From a virus: DNA of 55,555 bases. Both the position numbers and the translations under genes were made by a program. Positions within the stretch are counted from its first letter, which is position 1. Every line of letters starts with the position of its first letter. The stretch lies in the IMG/VR virus record IMGVR_UViG_3300049489_001004, positions 1-55,555 of that record; one strand, given 5' to 3'. Below the pieces are notes generated by a model. The model was not told where the DNA came from. It saw nothing but the letters and a program-made list of their open reading frames with translations, and did no database searches. Shown here one piece after another: positions 19,600 through 29,300 of this stretch.

Positions 19600-19968
19600 A
19601 TGTCAGTTCAACTATCCCGATATTTTTATAAGTCTGGTGACCCTAATAAGATAGGGTTATCTCCCAATCAGACTTTTATCATGGGGCTATGGGAGTTGCT
19701 TGATTCTTTGATCAAGATAGTTACCTTAGGTAGAGTGGGCGGTAGATTTTCGGACAATTATATCTGGAATACATTCAGAGCAAACGCTGATAAGAAACGA
19801 GTGCATTTAATAAATGCCGCAACTAGCCCAGAAGACGAAATTATATGTTGCGAATGCGATACCACTTGTTCCAACAAAGATTTCGCAGTTAATCATAACT
19901 GGGGCTGGGCTCACGAAAAAAATCAAGTGACGAAATGGTTTTGTCCTGAATGTTCGGAAGATTGGTAA
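19600..19968 (+). CDS. Hypothetical protein with zinc-ribbon-like end (122 aa)
   Basis: The first 80 residues are basic and partly hydrophobic (TFIMGLWELLDSLIKIVTLG). The end has CCECDTTCSNKDF and WFCPECSEDW, a CxxC...CxxC pair that fits a zinc ribbon. Function unknown. The sequence at its stop is duplicated (see 19957-20002). Confidence 0.6.
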   Translation: MSVQLSRYFYKSGDPNKIGLSPNQTFIMGLWELLDSLIKIVTLGRVGGRFSDNYIWNTFRANADKKRVHLINAATSPEDEIICCECDTTCSNKDFAVNHNWGWAHEKNQVTKWFCPECSEDW

Positions 19969-20002
19969 ATGTTATGAGCGAAGATTGGTAAATGTTATGA
20001 GC
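19957..20002 (+). repeat. Tandem 23-base direct duplication
   Basis: 19957-19979 and 19980-20002 are identical, beginning GAAGATTGGTAAATG. The first copy holds the stop of the previous gene and a start-like ATG that would give only MSEDW. The second copy holds the ATG actually used by the next gene. It is a slippage-type duplication of an intergenic junction. Confidence 0.9.
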
Positions 20003-20422
20003 AACGATGGCAAACCAGGCCCCTCTCTACCATTAACGAAAAAACAAGAAGAATACGTTCTTTTTGATATAAAATTTCGTCTTCATGAATTAAAAGAACG
20101 TAGAGACAAAATTATTAGAGATGGAAACAATATAATATCTTTAGTTCAGAATGATGAAAATTATAAATTAGAAAAAACTGAAGATAAAGAATGGGAATCA
20201 CAGCCTATTCAAGTTCCAAAAATAATCCGCGATAAAAAACCAGACTTTCTCAATAAAGCTATTAAAGTTGTCGGCTCCGTAGGATACACCTATCAAGAAA
20301 AATCATTTGATCCTACTATAACAGAAGCTTTCGATACAGGATTTTATACTGCTATAAGAATGATCGAAGAAGGTCTTATCGAATTGCCTAGCGTAGTGAG
20401 TCCCAACGATGCCGAAATATAA
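19997..20422 (+). CDS. Hypothetical protein (141 aa)
   Basis: Start at ATG 19997 in the second duplicated copy. Helical, charged protein beginning MSNDGKPGPSLPLTKKQEEY. Such 'P-L-T-x-x-Q-E' starts occur in small phage proteins of unknown role. Overlaps the next gene by 14 bases. Confidence 0.6.
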   Translation: MSNDGKPGPSLPLTKKQEEYVLFDIKFRLHELKERRDKIIRDGNNIISLVQNDENYKLEKTEDKEWESQPIQVPKIIRDKKPDFLNKAIKVVGSVGYTYQEKSFDPTITEAFDTGFYTAIRMIEEGLIELPSVVSPNDAEI

Positions 20423-20771
20423 TTACGTAGTTGAAATAGAATGTTCGACCAAAGAACAAGCTGACGAAGTAATGTGTGAACGCCTAGGTTACGATGAAGA
20501 TTATGGATATCCATATAAAATCAACAACTCGAATGATTGTCCGACGATAGAGCAGTGCCTATTGGCTTACGACCAGACAATTGAATTTTTAGATGCAGGA
20601 GGGCTGCTTCAGGATTATGTCTTGTCGTTAAGTAAGCAAAAAGCTTTACTTGCTCTTCATGTGTCTACATACCTAAGAGATATGTCCGAAGAAACAAGGG
20701 TAAGCTTTCACAAGGGCGCATATGAAAATTTACCTATTGAATTTGTAGACAGCGAAGAAGTAATTATCTAA
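20409..20771 (+). CDS. Hypothetical protein (120 aa)
   Basis: MPKYNYVVEIECSTKEQADE then an alternating helix/strand pattern; acidic. The N-terminus resembles small ferredoxin-like folds that bind nucleic acid or protein. No specific match. Confidence 0.55.
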   Translation: MPKYNYVVEIECSTKEQADEVMCERLGYDEDYGYPYKINNSNDCPTIEQCLLAYDQTIEFLDAGGLLQDYVLSLSKQKALLALHVSTYLRDMSEETRVSFHKGAYENLPIEFVDSEEVII

Positions 20772-20782
20772 TTGGCCGCGCT

Positions 20783-21322
20783 ATGAAACTACCAGTACCT
20801 TATAAATGTTTTAGAATAAAGGGCCCTGGTGCCTGGTGGATTGTCGATGCAGATATAGCAGAACCAATAAAGGAATTAATTAAACTTGATGCTAACGATT
20901 GTTTCTCGTGCTTAGGAAAAGGTATTAGCACCTATGATAACAGTAAATGCGTTAAGTGTTATGGCACCGGGGAATTTATCGTATCGATAGATGTAGACAC
21001 ATGTCCATGTGGCGGCAGCGATATAAAGTGCAAGCTGTGTTCGGGATATGGACCAAGCAAAACATATCAAGCGTCTTTTGTTAAAGTTTTACCAATAACA
21101 ACAAAACCTCTTTCTAAAACTTTAACAACAGATCATATTGTAAATGATCATGGTTTATTTTTTATTAAGCAGTGGTTGCCCGAATCTAATAGTTATTACG
21201 TCCAGCATATTCTCATAGCTCCATACGCCGCATCTTGGGGGCAATATGGCATTAAGTTAAAAATTTACGGTTTCCAACAATCCCAAAATAATTTAATTAA
21301 CAAGGATGAAATAATATGGTAG
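20783..21322 (+). CDS. DnaJ-type zinc-finger protein without J domain (179 aa)
   Basis: CFSCLGKGIS, CVKCYGTGEF, CPCGGSD and CKLCSGYGPS (residues about 38-90) are four CxxCxGxG-like repeats as in the DnaJ cysteine-rich domain, which binds two zinc ions. There is no J domain. Similar stand-alone modules occur in phages and in RNA/protein quality-control factors. The 3' end overlaps the VWA gene by 7 bases, which suggests that the two act together. Confidence 0.7.
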   Translation: MKLPVPYKCFRIKGPGAWWIVDADIAEPIKELIKLDANDCFSCLGKGISTYDNSKCVKCYGTGEFIVSIDVDTCPCGGSDIKCKLCSGYGPSKTYQASFVKVLPITTKPLSKTLTTDHIVNDHGLFFIKQWLPESNSYYVQHILIAPYAASWGQYGIKLKIYGFQQSQNNLINKDEIIW

Positions 21323-21939
21323 CAGAAAATTACACTCACTTAACATTAGTGATTGACCGGTCTGGCTCAATGTATAACTTAGCGTCAGATGTGAGCGGTA
21401 GCATTAATACCCTTATTAGGGAGCAGGCTGCCATTGCAGACAGTGAGATTACAATCTCGTTGGTACAATTTGACAGCGAATATGAAGCAGTCGAAGAGTT
21501 CGTGCCAGCAAAACACGTAAACAATTATAACTTAGTGCCAAGAGGCAGTACGGCCATGAACGACTCTGTGTTTCGCGCAATCAACGAAACCAAAGAACGT
21601 ATCGATGCAATGCCAGAAGCAAATAGGCCAAGCAATGTGATTGTGACTATTGCCACAGATGGGTACGAGAATGCTTCTAGCGAAGTAACTAATGCTCAGC
21701 TTAAGAAGCTGGTAGAAGAACGAGAAGCTGACGGATGGTCATTTGTTTTCATTGCCTCGAACATCGACGCTAAAACAGCTGGGGGCTCTTTGGGTATTAC
21801 AAATACCGCGTCAAACAGTCATACTGGCGCAGGATATGCTCAGACGTACAGCACTTTGAGCGCAACAATATCTACGACTAGGACCACCGGCACTTCGTTC
21901 GATAGTGCCTGGAAAGAAAATGATACAAATAGCCAATGA
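21316..21939 (+). CDS. VWA-domain protein (207 aa)
   Basis: LTLVIDRSGSMYNLASDVSG holds an intact MIDAS D-x-S-x-S motif (D15, S17, S19), with GSTAMNDS and IATDGYEN later. It is a single von Willebrand A domain with a Ser/Thr-rich end. Similar to the VWA part of Ro60 but not that protein. VWA domains bind proteins through a metal. Last gene of the long plus-strand region. Confidence 0.8.
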   Translation: MVAENYTHLTLVIDRSGSMYNLASDVSGSINTLIREQAAIADSEITISLVQFDSEYEAVEEFVPAKHVNNYNLVPRGSTAMNDSVFRAINETKERIDAMPEANRPSNVIVTIATDGYENASSEVTNAQLKKLVEEREADGWSFVFIASNIDAKTAGGSLGITNTASNSHTGAGYAQTYSTLSATISTTRTTGTSFDSAWKENDTNSQ

Positions 21940-21942
21940 GAA

Positions 21943-21976
21943 CTACAATCAAGAGTGGGTCCATAGATGATTGTAG
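21943..21976. terminator. Inverted repeat between converging genes
   Basis: CTACAATCA (21943-21951) pairs with TGATTGTAG (21968-21976), 9 bp, between the ends of the VWA gene and the sigma-factor gene. A second overlapping repeat ATAGATGA / TCATCTAT extends into the sigma gene's end. T runs are weak on both sides. A bidirectional terminator is likely. Confidence 0.5.
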
Positions 21977-21979
21977 GAT

Positions 21980-22915
21980 TTAATCGTCATCTATAGATAG
22001 CAGATCGAAATTGATGTATTCCGAAAGCTCTTCTCCTAAAATATCCTCTAGCTCTTCTCTTATCTTATGTAATTGAGATCGGCAGGTATTGGGATGTTCA
22101 GAGGTTTTGTCAGCAATCTTCGGGGCTTTAAGGCCATCTATATAGCGCCATTTTAATAACTGTCTTTGATTAATAGTTAGTTTATTAAATGGATACGCGG
22201 CAGTTTCACCAGAGATCCAGAACTCATCTATTGAGTCGGTCCCTAATGTAAATACATCGTATTCTTCTATACGTATTTGTTTTTGAACGTCTGAGTTTAT
22301 TTGAGACATGTCAGCGCTGTCGTCAGAAGGACTAGAAGAGCTCACTGAGTCCTCAGTATAAAGGCCGAATGTTTTGCGGCCAACCTGAGAAATCAAATAC
22401 TCTTCTACGTTCTTTTTAAGTCGGTAGAAAAAATAATTATATAAGAACCCACTAAATGGTATGGGCCCCTTTCTCTCGTACCTATCGATACATTGAAAGA
22501 ATGTTACATAGACAGTTTGTTCTACGTCTTCTTTAAAACAATACCGGTTCACCATGTAATGCAGGCCCCGGAGGACCTCATTGACTTCCTTGTAGGCGCC
22601 CTCGTCTATTTGATTCCTTTGTATTTTCCCGGCGTACCCCTTTCGTGCAAATAAAGCAATGAACCTACGAATATCATAGTCTCTAAGGTCAGCTCTTTTT
22701 ACGAAGAGTAAAGCTATATATTTTTTAAGGAAGTTATCGAACACTACGAGCAGTTCAGACTGAGCAACCGTGTCCCCCTTTTTGGCACGACTTATTAAAG
22801 CCTGAAGATCTTCTTCGGGGATGGTATAATATTTTCTAGTTATAGATTCGTGATCTTTTTTCTTCTTGTCCTTCTGGTTACGAGTCTCGTTGGCTATAAG
22901 TGATTTATCAGACAT
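21980..22915 (-). CDS. RNA polymerase sigma factor, sigma70-like (311 aa)
   Basis: A region-2 pattern lies around residues 100-175 (EDVEQTVYVTFFQCIDRYER followed by FSGFLYNYFFYRLKKNV). Region 4, a helix-turn-helix, lies near the end (LTINQRQLLKWRYIDGLKAP, then HPNTCRSQLHKIREEL). An acidic linker (SSSSPSDDSAD) separates them. It probably directs host polymerase to phage middle or late promoters. Start taken at 22915 because GGGAAAG precedes it; ATG 22930 is an alternative. Last gene of the big minus-strand block. Confidence 0.8.
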   Translation of the reverse strand: MSDKSLIANETRNQKDKKKKDHESITRKYYTIPEEDLQALISRAKKGDTVAQSELLVVFDNFLKKYIALLFVKRADLRDYDIRRFIALFARKGYAGKIQRNQIDEGAYKEVNEVLRGLHYMVNRYCFKEDVEQTVYVTFFQCIDRYERKGPIPFSGFLYNYFFYRLKKNVEEYLISQVGRKTFGLYTEDSVSSSSPSDDSADMSQINSDVQKQIRIEEYDVFTLGTDSIDEFWISGETAAYPFNKLTINQRQLLKWRYIDGLKAPKIADKTSEHPNTCRSQLHKIREELEDILGEELSEYINFDLLSIDDD

Positions 22916-22917
22916 TT

Positions 22918-23853
22918 TTAACTTTCCCAAAATTTTAACGAGTGAGCGAACTTCTGTTCGAGTTCATTATAATAGACAAAAGGCTTTAATCCAAGTTTTT
23001 TGTAAGCTAAATCTGCTTTGCAACCAGGTTTTTGTACCACATAAGTCATCTTTTCAAAAACATCTGGATAATGTTTTTTCATCCGTCGCATCTTAGTCAG
23101 GTCTTTACTATCTATCCTTCCTTTGACCTCACACCACACCTCTCGTCCTTTGACGTTTAGCATGTAGTCAGGAAGATATGATCGGGCACCAGTTTGCTCG
23201 GGAAAATAGAACGTCTTAGGCTCATATTCATATCTTATTTTCATGTGATCCAAGTAAAGACAAAAATTGTTTTCCCAGCTGCTGCGAACCGTGAAACCTA
23301 AATGTTTCCTAAACCCAGTGCGAGTATTAGAAAAAGACGATCTTCTCTGCTTTATTCTCTGAGTCTGTCTTTGGGCGACATTAGCTGGGGTAACTAATAC
23401 GTTCTCAGGAAACTCTTCTGGTTCAATGTCATAGTGTTCAAATATTCGGGCCAAGGTCCCTAGGCTCATGCCAAGCTTAGCTGCTACTTGTGGGAAAGGC
23501 ATATTTTTATATAGGTTTTGAATTTCGCTCGGGCCGGGGGGGCTTATTTGTGCGTTCTTCCTACATAAGGGGGAGCAATAAAAGGGGCCGCCAGATTTTA
23601 TCTGCGCATCAGTAAAATAACATAAGTCATGACAGATAAAATTCTGACAATACCTAGCATATTTACGAGGCTGACTTACCGTTCTAAGTATTGATGGGTT
23701 GAGATTATAAGTCTCCACCATCTTTTTCGCATGAGAGGATACCGTTGACGCAGCGATACCAAGCTTTTTAGCTATGGCTGCATTGCCCATCGAAGTGTTC
23801 GATAATAAATCATAAATTTGTTCATCTAATGGTCGCAAATCTTTATCTGTCAT
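22918..23853 (-). CDS. PD-(D/E)XK homing-type endonuclease with HTH (311 aa)
   Basis: N-terminal winged helix (AAIAKKLGIAASTVSSHAKK) and a Cys cluster (CQNFICHDLCYF, CSPLCRK) are followed by a second HTH (FPQVAAKLGMSLGTLARIFE). The C-terminal nuclease core is RSSWENNFCLYLD, YLPDYMLNV and VWCEVKGRID (P-D...E-x-K). This plan matches TnsA/VSR-like free-standing endonucleases of phages. Start at 23853 (MTDKDLRP); an upstream ATG overlaps the divergent gene. It ends two bases before the sigma factor start. Confidence 0.75.
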   Translation of the reverse strand: MTDKDLRPLDEQIYDLLSNTSMGNAAIAKKLGIAASTVSSHAKKMVETYNLNPSILRTVSQPRKYARYCQNFICHDLCYFTDAQIKSGGPFYCSPLCRKNAQISPPGPSEIQNLYKNMPFPQVAAKLGMSLGTLARIFEHYDIEPEEFPENVLVTPANVAQRQTQRIKQRRSSFSNTRTGFRKHLGFTVRSSWENNFCLYLDHMKIRYEYEPKTFYFPEQTGARSYLPDYMLNVKGREVWCEVKGRIDSKDLTKMRRMKKHYPDVFEKMTYVVQKPGCKADLAYKKLGLKPFVYYNELEQKFAHSLKFWES

Positions 23854-23855
23854 GT

Positions 23856-23861
23856 TATAAT
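23856..23861 (+). promoter_or_regulatory. -10 box of a probably leaderless gene
   Basis: A perfect TATAAT lies 7 bases before ATG 23869, so transcription would begin at or next to the A of the ATG. Leaderless mRNAs are common in actinobacteria. The -35 region (TCGCAA at 23833) is poor. Confidence 0.55.
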
Positions 23862-23868
23862 GCTCCGC

Positions 23869-24201
23869 ATGGCAAAACCAGATCCAAAAAACAACATTCC
23901 TGTTCACTCATTTGTCTATCCCAATAAGGAATATTGGGATAAGGTACAAAAAATGGCCAATAGAATGGCCTTCTCTCAAGAAAAGTATGGAGATTTGGCT
24001 GATGCGTATCCGCATTCTGTAGATGCTCTCGCCAACTTAAAGCAGAGGATTGAATTTTACGAACGGACGGGTAACATCGAATGGCTTCTGGACGCAGCAA
24101 ATTTTGCTGTGATCGAGGCGATTCATCCCGCACACACCGATGCTCACTTTCGCCCAACTGATTCCGATGAATCACCAGGGCTTCGGACCTTTCAAGAATA
24201 A
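23869..24201 (+). CDS. Conserved phage hypothetical (110 aa)
   Basis: A lone plus-strand gene inside the minus-strand block. It reads MAKPDPKNNIPVHSFVYPNK at its start and ends with AHTDAHFRPTDSDESPG, a pattern of small phage proteins of unknown function ('HPxxHFRxTDSDxSPG'). It overlaps the end of the converging Cas4-like gene by 10 bases. Confidence 0.7.
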   Translation: MAKPDPKNNIPVHSFVYPNKEYWDKVQKMANRMAFSQEKYGDLADAYPHSVDALANLKQRIEFYERTGNIEWLLDAANFAVIEAIHPAHTDAHFRPTDSDESPGLRTFQE

Positions 24202-25031
24202 GGGTCATAGCTGATTAGCTTATTCTTTTTCTTTTCGGCCTGTTCCACATTGAACCTACCTGCAGCGCAGGTGCCGTCTTTTTGATAGCTACACATCCGA
24301 CACTTCCAAGCCAAACCCTTGGGTAGTGTAGTATAATTATTATTCTCTCTGATTTTTTCTATTGCTTCGGCAAGTCGATTCTCTACATCAGAGAATTCTT
24401 CGTCAGAGAAGCTATGCTTCTTTAGCTTGTTGCTCTTTAGATAATGCAACATAGCAGTAATCTTTTTATCCGAGTGAAGATACTTCATATATAAGGCGTA
24501 GATACCTAACTGTAAGTTGTAAGGCACTTCCTTATCGGGGACTTCCCAAGCTCCTGTTTTATAATCTGTAATGATTACCTCTGTATCTGTAATCAAAACG
24601 CGATCGATAAAACCACGGATTAATACTCCAGCAAATACGAACTGGAACGCAAACTCTGGCTCAGTAATCCTTACTGCCGATGGACCTTCCCTCATTACAA
24701 ATTCTTGTAACATCGGGATGCCGCTTTCGAACAGTTCGTCAGAGACATACTGTTGATCCGGGTCGTGCTCTTCTCGGGCTGCTCTATAGTTATCTAGAAG
24801 TTCCGCTAGGGATAACTTTTCTCCATCAACTAAGGTTACCTCTAGAGCCGTATGGATCATATTACCTAAGAGCGCTTTGTCCCCAGGCTCTTGTGGTATT
24901 TTAAGAATATAGTTATAAAAATACTGCGCCTGACACCAGTCAAACGCATTGATTCTGGAATAACTAAAATCCTGTAACGCTAGTTTTTCAAATTCTGATA
25001 TCTCATCTAATAAACGAATGTTAGGCTTCAA
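24192..25031 (-). CDS. Cas4/RecB-like PD-(D/E)XK nuclease (279 aa)
   Basis: SYSRINAFDWCQAQYFYNYI holds the first cysteine (C33). The core has LLGNMIHTALE, FIDRVL and IITDYKTGAW (D...D-x-K, about residue 157), then NLQLGIYALYM. The end has CRMCSYQKDGTCAAG, giving the other three cysteines of a 4Fe-4S cluster. Such nucleases process DNA ends in recombination. Nearby polymerase and primase support a replication/recombination role. Confidence 0.8.
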   Translation of the reverse strand: MKPNIRLLDEISEFEKLALQDFSYSRINAFDWCQAQYFYNYILKIPQEPGDKALLGNMIHTALEVTLVDGEKLSLAELLDNYRAAREEHDPDQQYVSDELFESGIPMLQEFVMREGPSAVRITEPEFAFQFVFAGVLIRGFIDRVLITDTEVIITDYKTGAWEVPDKEVPYNLQLGIYALYMKYLHSDKKITAMLHYLKSNKLKKHSFSDEEFSDVENRLAEAIEKIRENNNYTTLPKGLAWKCRMCSYQKDGTCAAGRFNVEQAEKKKNKLISYDPYS

Positions 25032-25097
25032 CTTATTTGGCCACCTTTCCCAAAGCTGACCTTTGAGATATTATAATATTAAATAGTATTATATCAG

Positions 25098-25433
25098 CTA
25101 TTTGTTTATATCGCTAATAAATTTTAATATCCATGGGTTATCCATGAAAACAGCCATTAAGCTTCCAGCGTAAGAAGACACTATAAACTCTTCTATTTGC
25201 TCAGATCCTATGGCGTAACCTATACCATTGTCATACCAAATACAATGTAAGATCTCGTGCATAAGAGTATCGGCAAATGAATTTTCGGATTGAGACAAAC
25301 TTATCTCAATGACTTCCTCATAATGCTTGGACTGTCCTAGTAGAGCTCCCTTTTTAATACTCTTCTTAATTCTTATTGTGTATTTTTTACTTCCAACTTT
25401 TACAATACGACCATCAATCTGACTTAGATCCAT
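25098..25433 (-). CDS. Zincin-type metalloprotein, HExxH (111 aa)
   Basis: MHEILHCIWYDNG (H59, E60, H63) is an HExxH zinc site. A downstream EQIEEF helix may give the third ligand. The shape and size recall SprT/M78-like minimal metallopeptidases common in phages. The start overlaps the preceding gene's end by 10 bases. Confidence 0.7.
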   Translation of the reverse strand: MDLSQIDGRIVKVGSKKYTIRIKKSIKKGALLGQSKHYEEVIEISLSQSENSFADTLMHEILHCIWYDNGIGYAIGSEQIEEFIVSSYAGSLMAVFMDNPWILKFISDINK

Positions 25434-25840
25434 TCGTAATCGTCCAGATCTTCCTGGTAATAAGTTACTGTATAGGCATTGGGGAGATCTTTATCTGTAT
25501 GTAAAGAGTACATTTCTACGCCGTCTTTATCGTAGACTATGCCCTCTGGAGAAACCTTCCCTGCTCCACCAGGGAGCTGAATCCAGCCTTCCTCATCTGC
25601 GATGAAGGCGTCTTCAATAAAAGCGTGATCGTGTTCCATATGTTTCTTTTCCTCTTCTGCTTGAGTTTTTATTTCATTAAGTAAATCGATAAAGTCTTCA
25701 AGGTCTTCGTTGTTTCCGATCTTAAAAACAGCGGTGCCAATCCTGCCCCAAAAGATTAATTCGCTATGTTGGCCTATTTCGTAAACCGATGCTGCTTGCC
25801 CATTGTCAGACTCTAGAGTAAACAAATGTTCATTTCTCAT
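25424..25840 (-). CDS. Hypothetical protein (138 aa)
   Basis: Acidic alpha/beta protein (a long EEEKKHMEHDH helix in the middle). No recognised motif. It overlaps both neighbouring genes by a few bases, so it is part of one operon. Confidence 0.55.
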   Translation of the reverse strand: MRNEHLFTLESDNGQAASVYEIGQHSELIFWGRIGTAVFKIGNNEDLEDFIDLLNEIKTQAEEEKKHMEHDHAFIEDAFIADEEGWIQLPGGAGKVSPEGIVYDKDGVEMYSLHTDKDLPNAYTVTYYQEDLDDYEWI

Positions 25841-26025
25841 CTATTGTTCTGCCTTGGTAGGTCTCTATGTTTTAGATGTAGTTCGTAATGAAACTTTTTC
25901 ATAGTTAGACTTACAAGAGCTCCGCAGGCCAGACATTCAACTACCGGCAGCAAAGATCCATCATCTAATCCTACTGAATAAGATTTAGCGGAAAAATATA
26001 AATCAACATCATAAGCCATAATCAT
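25837..26025 (-). CDS. Small zinc-finger-like protein (62 aa)
   Basis: VVECLACGALV followed by HYELHLKHRD is a CxxC...H...H pattern of a small zinc finger. Start placed at 26025 (MIMAYDVDLYF), overlapping the previous gene's end; ATG 26019 and 26058 are alternatives. Confidence 0.6.
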   Translation of the reverse strand: MIMAYDVDLYFSAKSYSVGLDDGSLLPVVECLACGALVSLTMKKFHYELHLKHRDLPRQNNR

Positions 26026-26380
26026 GTGCCTCGATTGGATTATAATGTTCATCTTCAAAGCGTTCTCTTAGCTCATTAAGATAAGCTTCCCAGTCTCGCT
26101 CGTCTTCTGTCTTTTCAATTTGTAAGACCTTGCCCTTGAATGGGTTAACCTTATACTTGACTTGAACAAAAGTACTGTCTGCCTTTACGTATTGAAGGAT
26201 TCCTTCCGTACAGCGACAGCGATCATCCTCGATTGGGTCAGTAACACCATTCAAATCAAATCTACCGGAGCAACCTGAACACGCTGCGCGAGTTCCTTTC
26301 GCAGCACATCTATAACAAGCTTGACATGTTTCCCAACAATGTCTTTCGGCAGGGTTTCTGTGAGTACCTCTCGCAGCCAT
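26009..26380 (-). CDS. Cys-rich zinc-binding protein (123 aa)
   Basis: Start at 26380 (MAARGTHRNPAERHCWETCQ), just after the polymerase stop. Eight cysteines in CQACYRCAAKGTRAACSGCSG and DRCRCTEG suggest two zinc sites, similar in spacing to zinc knuckles that bind nucleic acid. The C-terminal half is helical and acidic. Location directly after the polymerase suggests a replication accessory role. Confidence 0.6.
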   Translation of the reverse strand: MAARGTHRNPAERHCWETCQACYRCAAKGTRAACSGCSGRFDLNGVTDPIEDDRCRCTEGILQYVKADSTFVQVKYKVNPFKGKVLQIEKTEDERDWEAYLNELRERFEDEHYNPIEAHDYGL

Positions 26381-26384
26381 ATAA

Positions 26385-29300
26385 TTACTTCTTCCTCTGT
26401 ATGTATTTATCGAGTAATTTTTCCCCAGCCTCGTCAATCCTATGCGGAGAGAGAGATTTCAAATAAAGTTTAGCGTCTGGATGCTTATTTAAAATGTAAA
26501 CTTTTTTATTTCCTGGGTTCTCTAACAGTATTTTATTTATTATAACAAGCTCATTTTGATTCTCCACCTTTAAAGAAATAGATGTAAGCAGGTCATCTAT
26601 TGTTTTTGGAGTATGAACGTCTACGATTGATGTAATGTAGATAACAGATTCTTCTTCATCTCTTTCTTGTAAGCGACAATAAAAAGAAATAAAGGCACCG
26701 GGTTGAAGTAATTCTTCCAAAGTGGTCTTTAGTTTACTCTCGATAAACTCCACTTGCTTACCTAAGATAAGCGCCTGAATAATAGAAGAACCATCTTCTA
26801 CTCTAAATTTTGCGTATTTTTTGCCAGCTTTCGAAACTTTAACTTCTGGATCTTTGACTAGCCCACAGAATCTAATCTTGTCAGAGAACGCTGTGACATC
26901 GGAAACTGGGCTTGTTACCTTATCGAAAGTTAAAGAATTATAATAGATGGCGAAAGGATCGTCCGTGACTGCCAGTCCGAGATATTCATTCTCTTTATTT
27001 AGTATAACTAATTGCTCAGAAATTTCGACATCTATGTCTTCTACTAATTCATCTGAGATCAACTCATCAAAAGCACCGCTGTATACCATCGCCTCAACAA
27101 AGGTTTTATCGATCACTTTGGTGTTAGCGTTAATGAAAAAGTCAGTTATCGTTTTATAGGATTTGCCAGATTCTTCCCTGAAGTTTACGAAACTAGAGGA
27201 TTTTGTTTCTCCAATTCCCTTAAGGCCCGATATTGAAAACAATACTCTACCTTCCGAGGTAGTGAAATCGAACCCAGAATAATTGACAGAAGGAGGCGTA
27301 ACCTCGACACCTATCTTTTCTCTTACGTCATTCAGAACGGGACGGAATTTTTTTCCATCTCCGAACATTTCTGAAGTTAGACATGCTGCACTAAATTCTG
27401 CTGGATAATAGTACTTAAGATAGGCCGTGATATAACTTAAATAAGCATAAACAGAGGCGTGGGCTGCCGAGAAAGAGTAGTCTGCGTGTGGCTCAATTGC
27501 CGCGAATAACTCTTCGGCTTCACGTTGTGATATACCGCCGTTGGCGACACACCCTTCCGTGAAAGATCCCTTCGTTGCCGCCATTGCCTCTCGGTCTTTC
27601 TTACCGATGCTCTTGAGGAATTTATTTGCTGCAGTAGGATCAAATCCAGCAATCTCTTTTGCAACCGCCATTACCTGCTCTTGGTAAAGAAGAATACCAT
27701 ACGTATCTTTCAGCACATCTCCAAGCAAGGGATGTAGCGGGATTGGCTTTTGCTTGCCCCTTTTTCTTTTAGCGTAGGAATGATGGAACCCGGACCCCAT
27801 AGGACCTGGTCGGTATAAAGCCAGGGCTGCCATGATATCTTTTACCGAATTGATCCCCATCGCCTTTGCTAGATTGGTCAATCCATCTGAGCCCATCTGG
27901 AAAACTTGTGCGGTATTACCACGTGATAGGGAATCAAAAACTAGTGGGTCAGGATTTTCTACTAACTCATACGGTGGGCCAATCTCGATACCATGAACCT
28001 TTTTGACCCGGTTGATGGTGTCTTGAATAATATCTAATGTTGTTAGGCCCAACATATCGATCTTCAAGAGACCGACTTCCTCTACCGTTCTCATGTCCCA
28101 TTGGGTTACGACTGGCTCACCTGGTCCCTTTTGCTTAATTGGGCAATAATTCGTAATGATATCGTCAGCAATAATTATGCCACCAGCATGGATGCCGTCA
28201 CTTCGCCATAGGTTCTCCAGCTTCTTACCGACATCAATAACCTTTTTGACATCTGGATCTTCGTTGTAGATCCTAGAAAACTCTTCTGCTTCTAGACACT
28301 CATCAAGTGTTTTAGTGACGCCAAATTGAGCAGGGGGCATTGTTTTAACAATATCCTGAGAGAAGTTAAAGGGAAAACCCATAACTCTAGCTACATCATT
28401 AATACAAGATTTGGCTTTTAACTGAGAGATAGTAATAATTTGAGCAGTTTTTTCGTGCCCGTACTTGTTACGAATATAATCTAAGACCTTGTCCCTATAA
28501 CGACTGTCTACGTCTACGTCGATATCCGGTACTCGACCAGGGGTTAAGAATCTTTCGAAGAGTAAGCCATACTCCAATGGGTTGATGTGTGTAATCCCAA
28601 GACAATAAGAAACTAAGCTAGACGCAGAGCTACCTCGGCCAGGACCTATAAGGATACCATTTTCTAGACACCACTTAATAATATCAGCTACGATTAGAAA
28701 ATAACTATCGTAACCCATCTCTTGAATGATCTTAACCTCCGTGTTAAGGCGTTCTGCTACGTCTCTACGTTCGGTTTTCCAATTTAGACCGAACCTTTGT
28801 TCGGCTCCATCCATAATAGCTTGGATGAAATAGTCCGGGATAACTTTGATCGGAGATTCTTCCGGTATTTCAAAGACCGGGTAATGGTGTGAGTCCAAAT
28901 CAATATTGAGATCAAGTTTTTCTGGAATAAGAAGTGTGTTATGAACCCATTCTTTGGGGAAAAGATCCACCATCTCTTCATATGATTTCAGATAAAACTC
29001 ATCACCAGAGAACTTGAAACGATTAGGCGTAGTTAATTGGCTGGCGGTACTTATACACAATAAAATGTCATGGTCATCATGATCATGCCTATGGGTATAA
29101 TGGCTATCGCATGTCGGCACGATGGGGGCGTCGATAGCTTTTGCTATTTTTACAAGGCCTTCGTGGACTGCCTTTTCTTCTGGGATTCCATGATCCATTA
29201 TCTCAATGAAATAATTATCTTTGCCCACTATGCCCTGCATAGTTCCAGCCTCAGCTAAGGCGGCTTCATAGTCCCCACGAAGAAGAGCTTGCTGAAGAGC

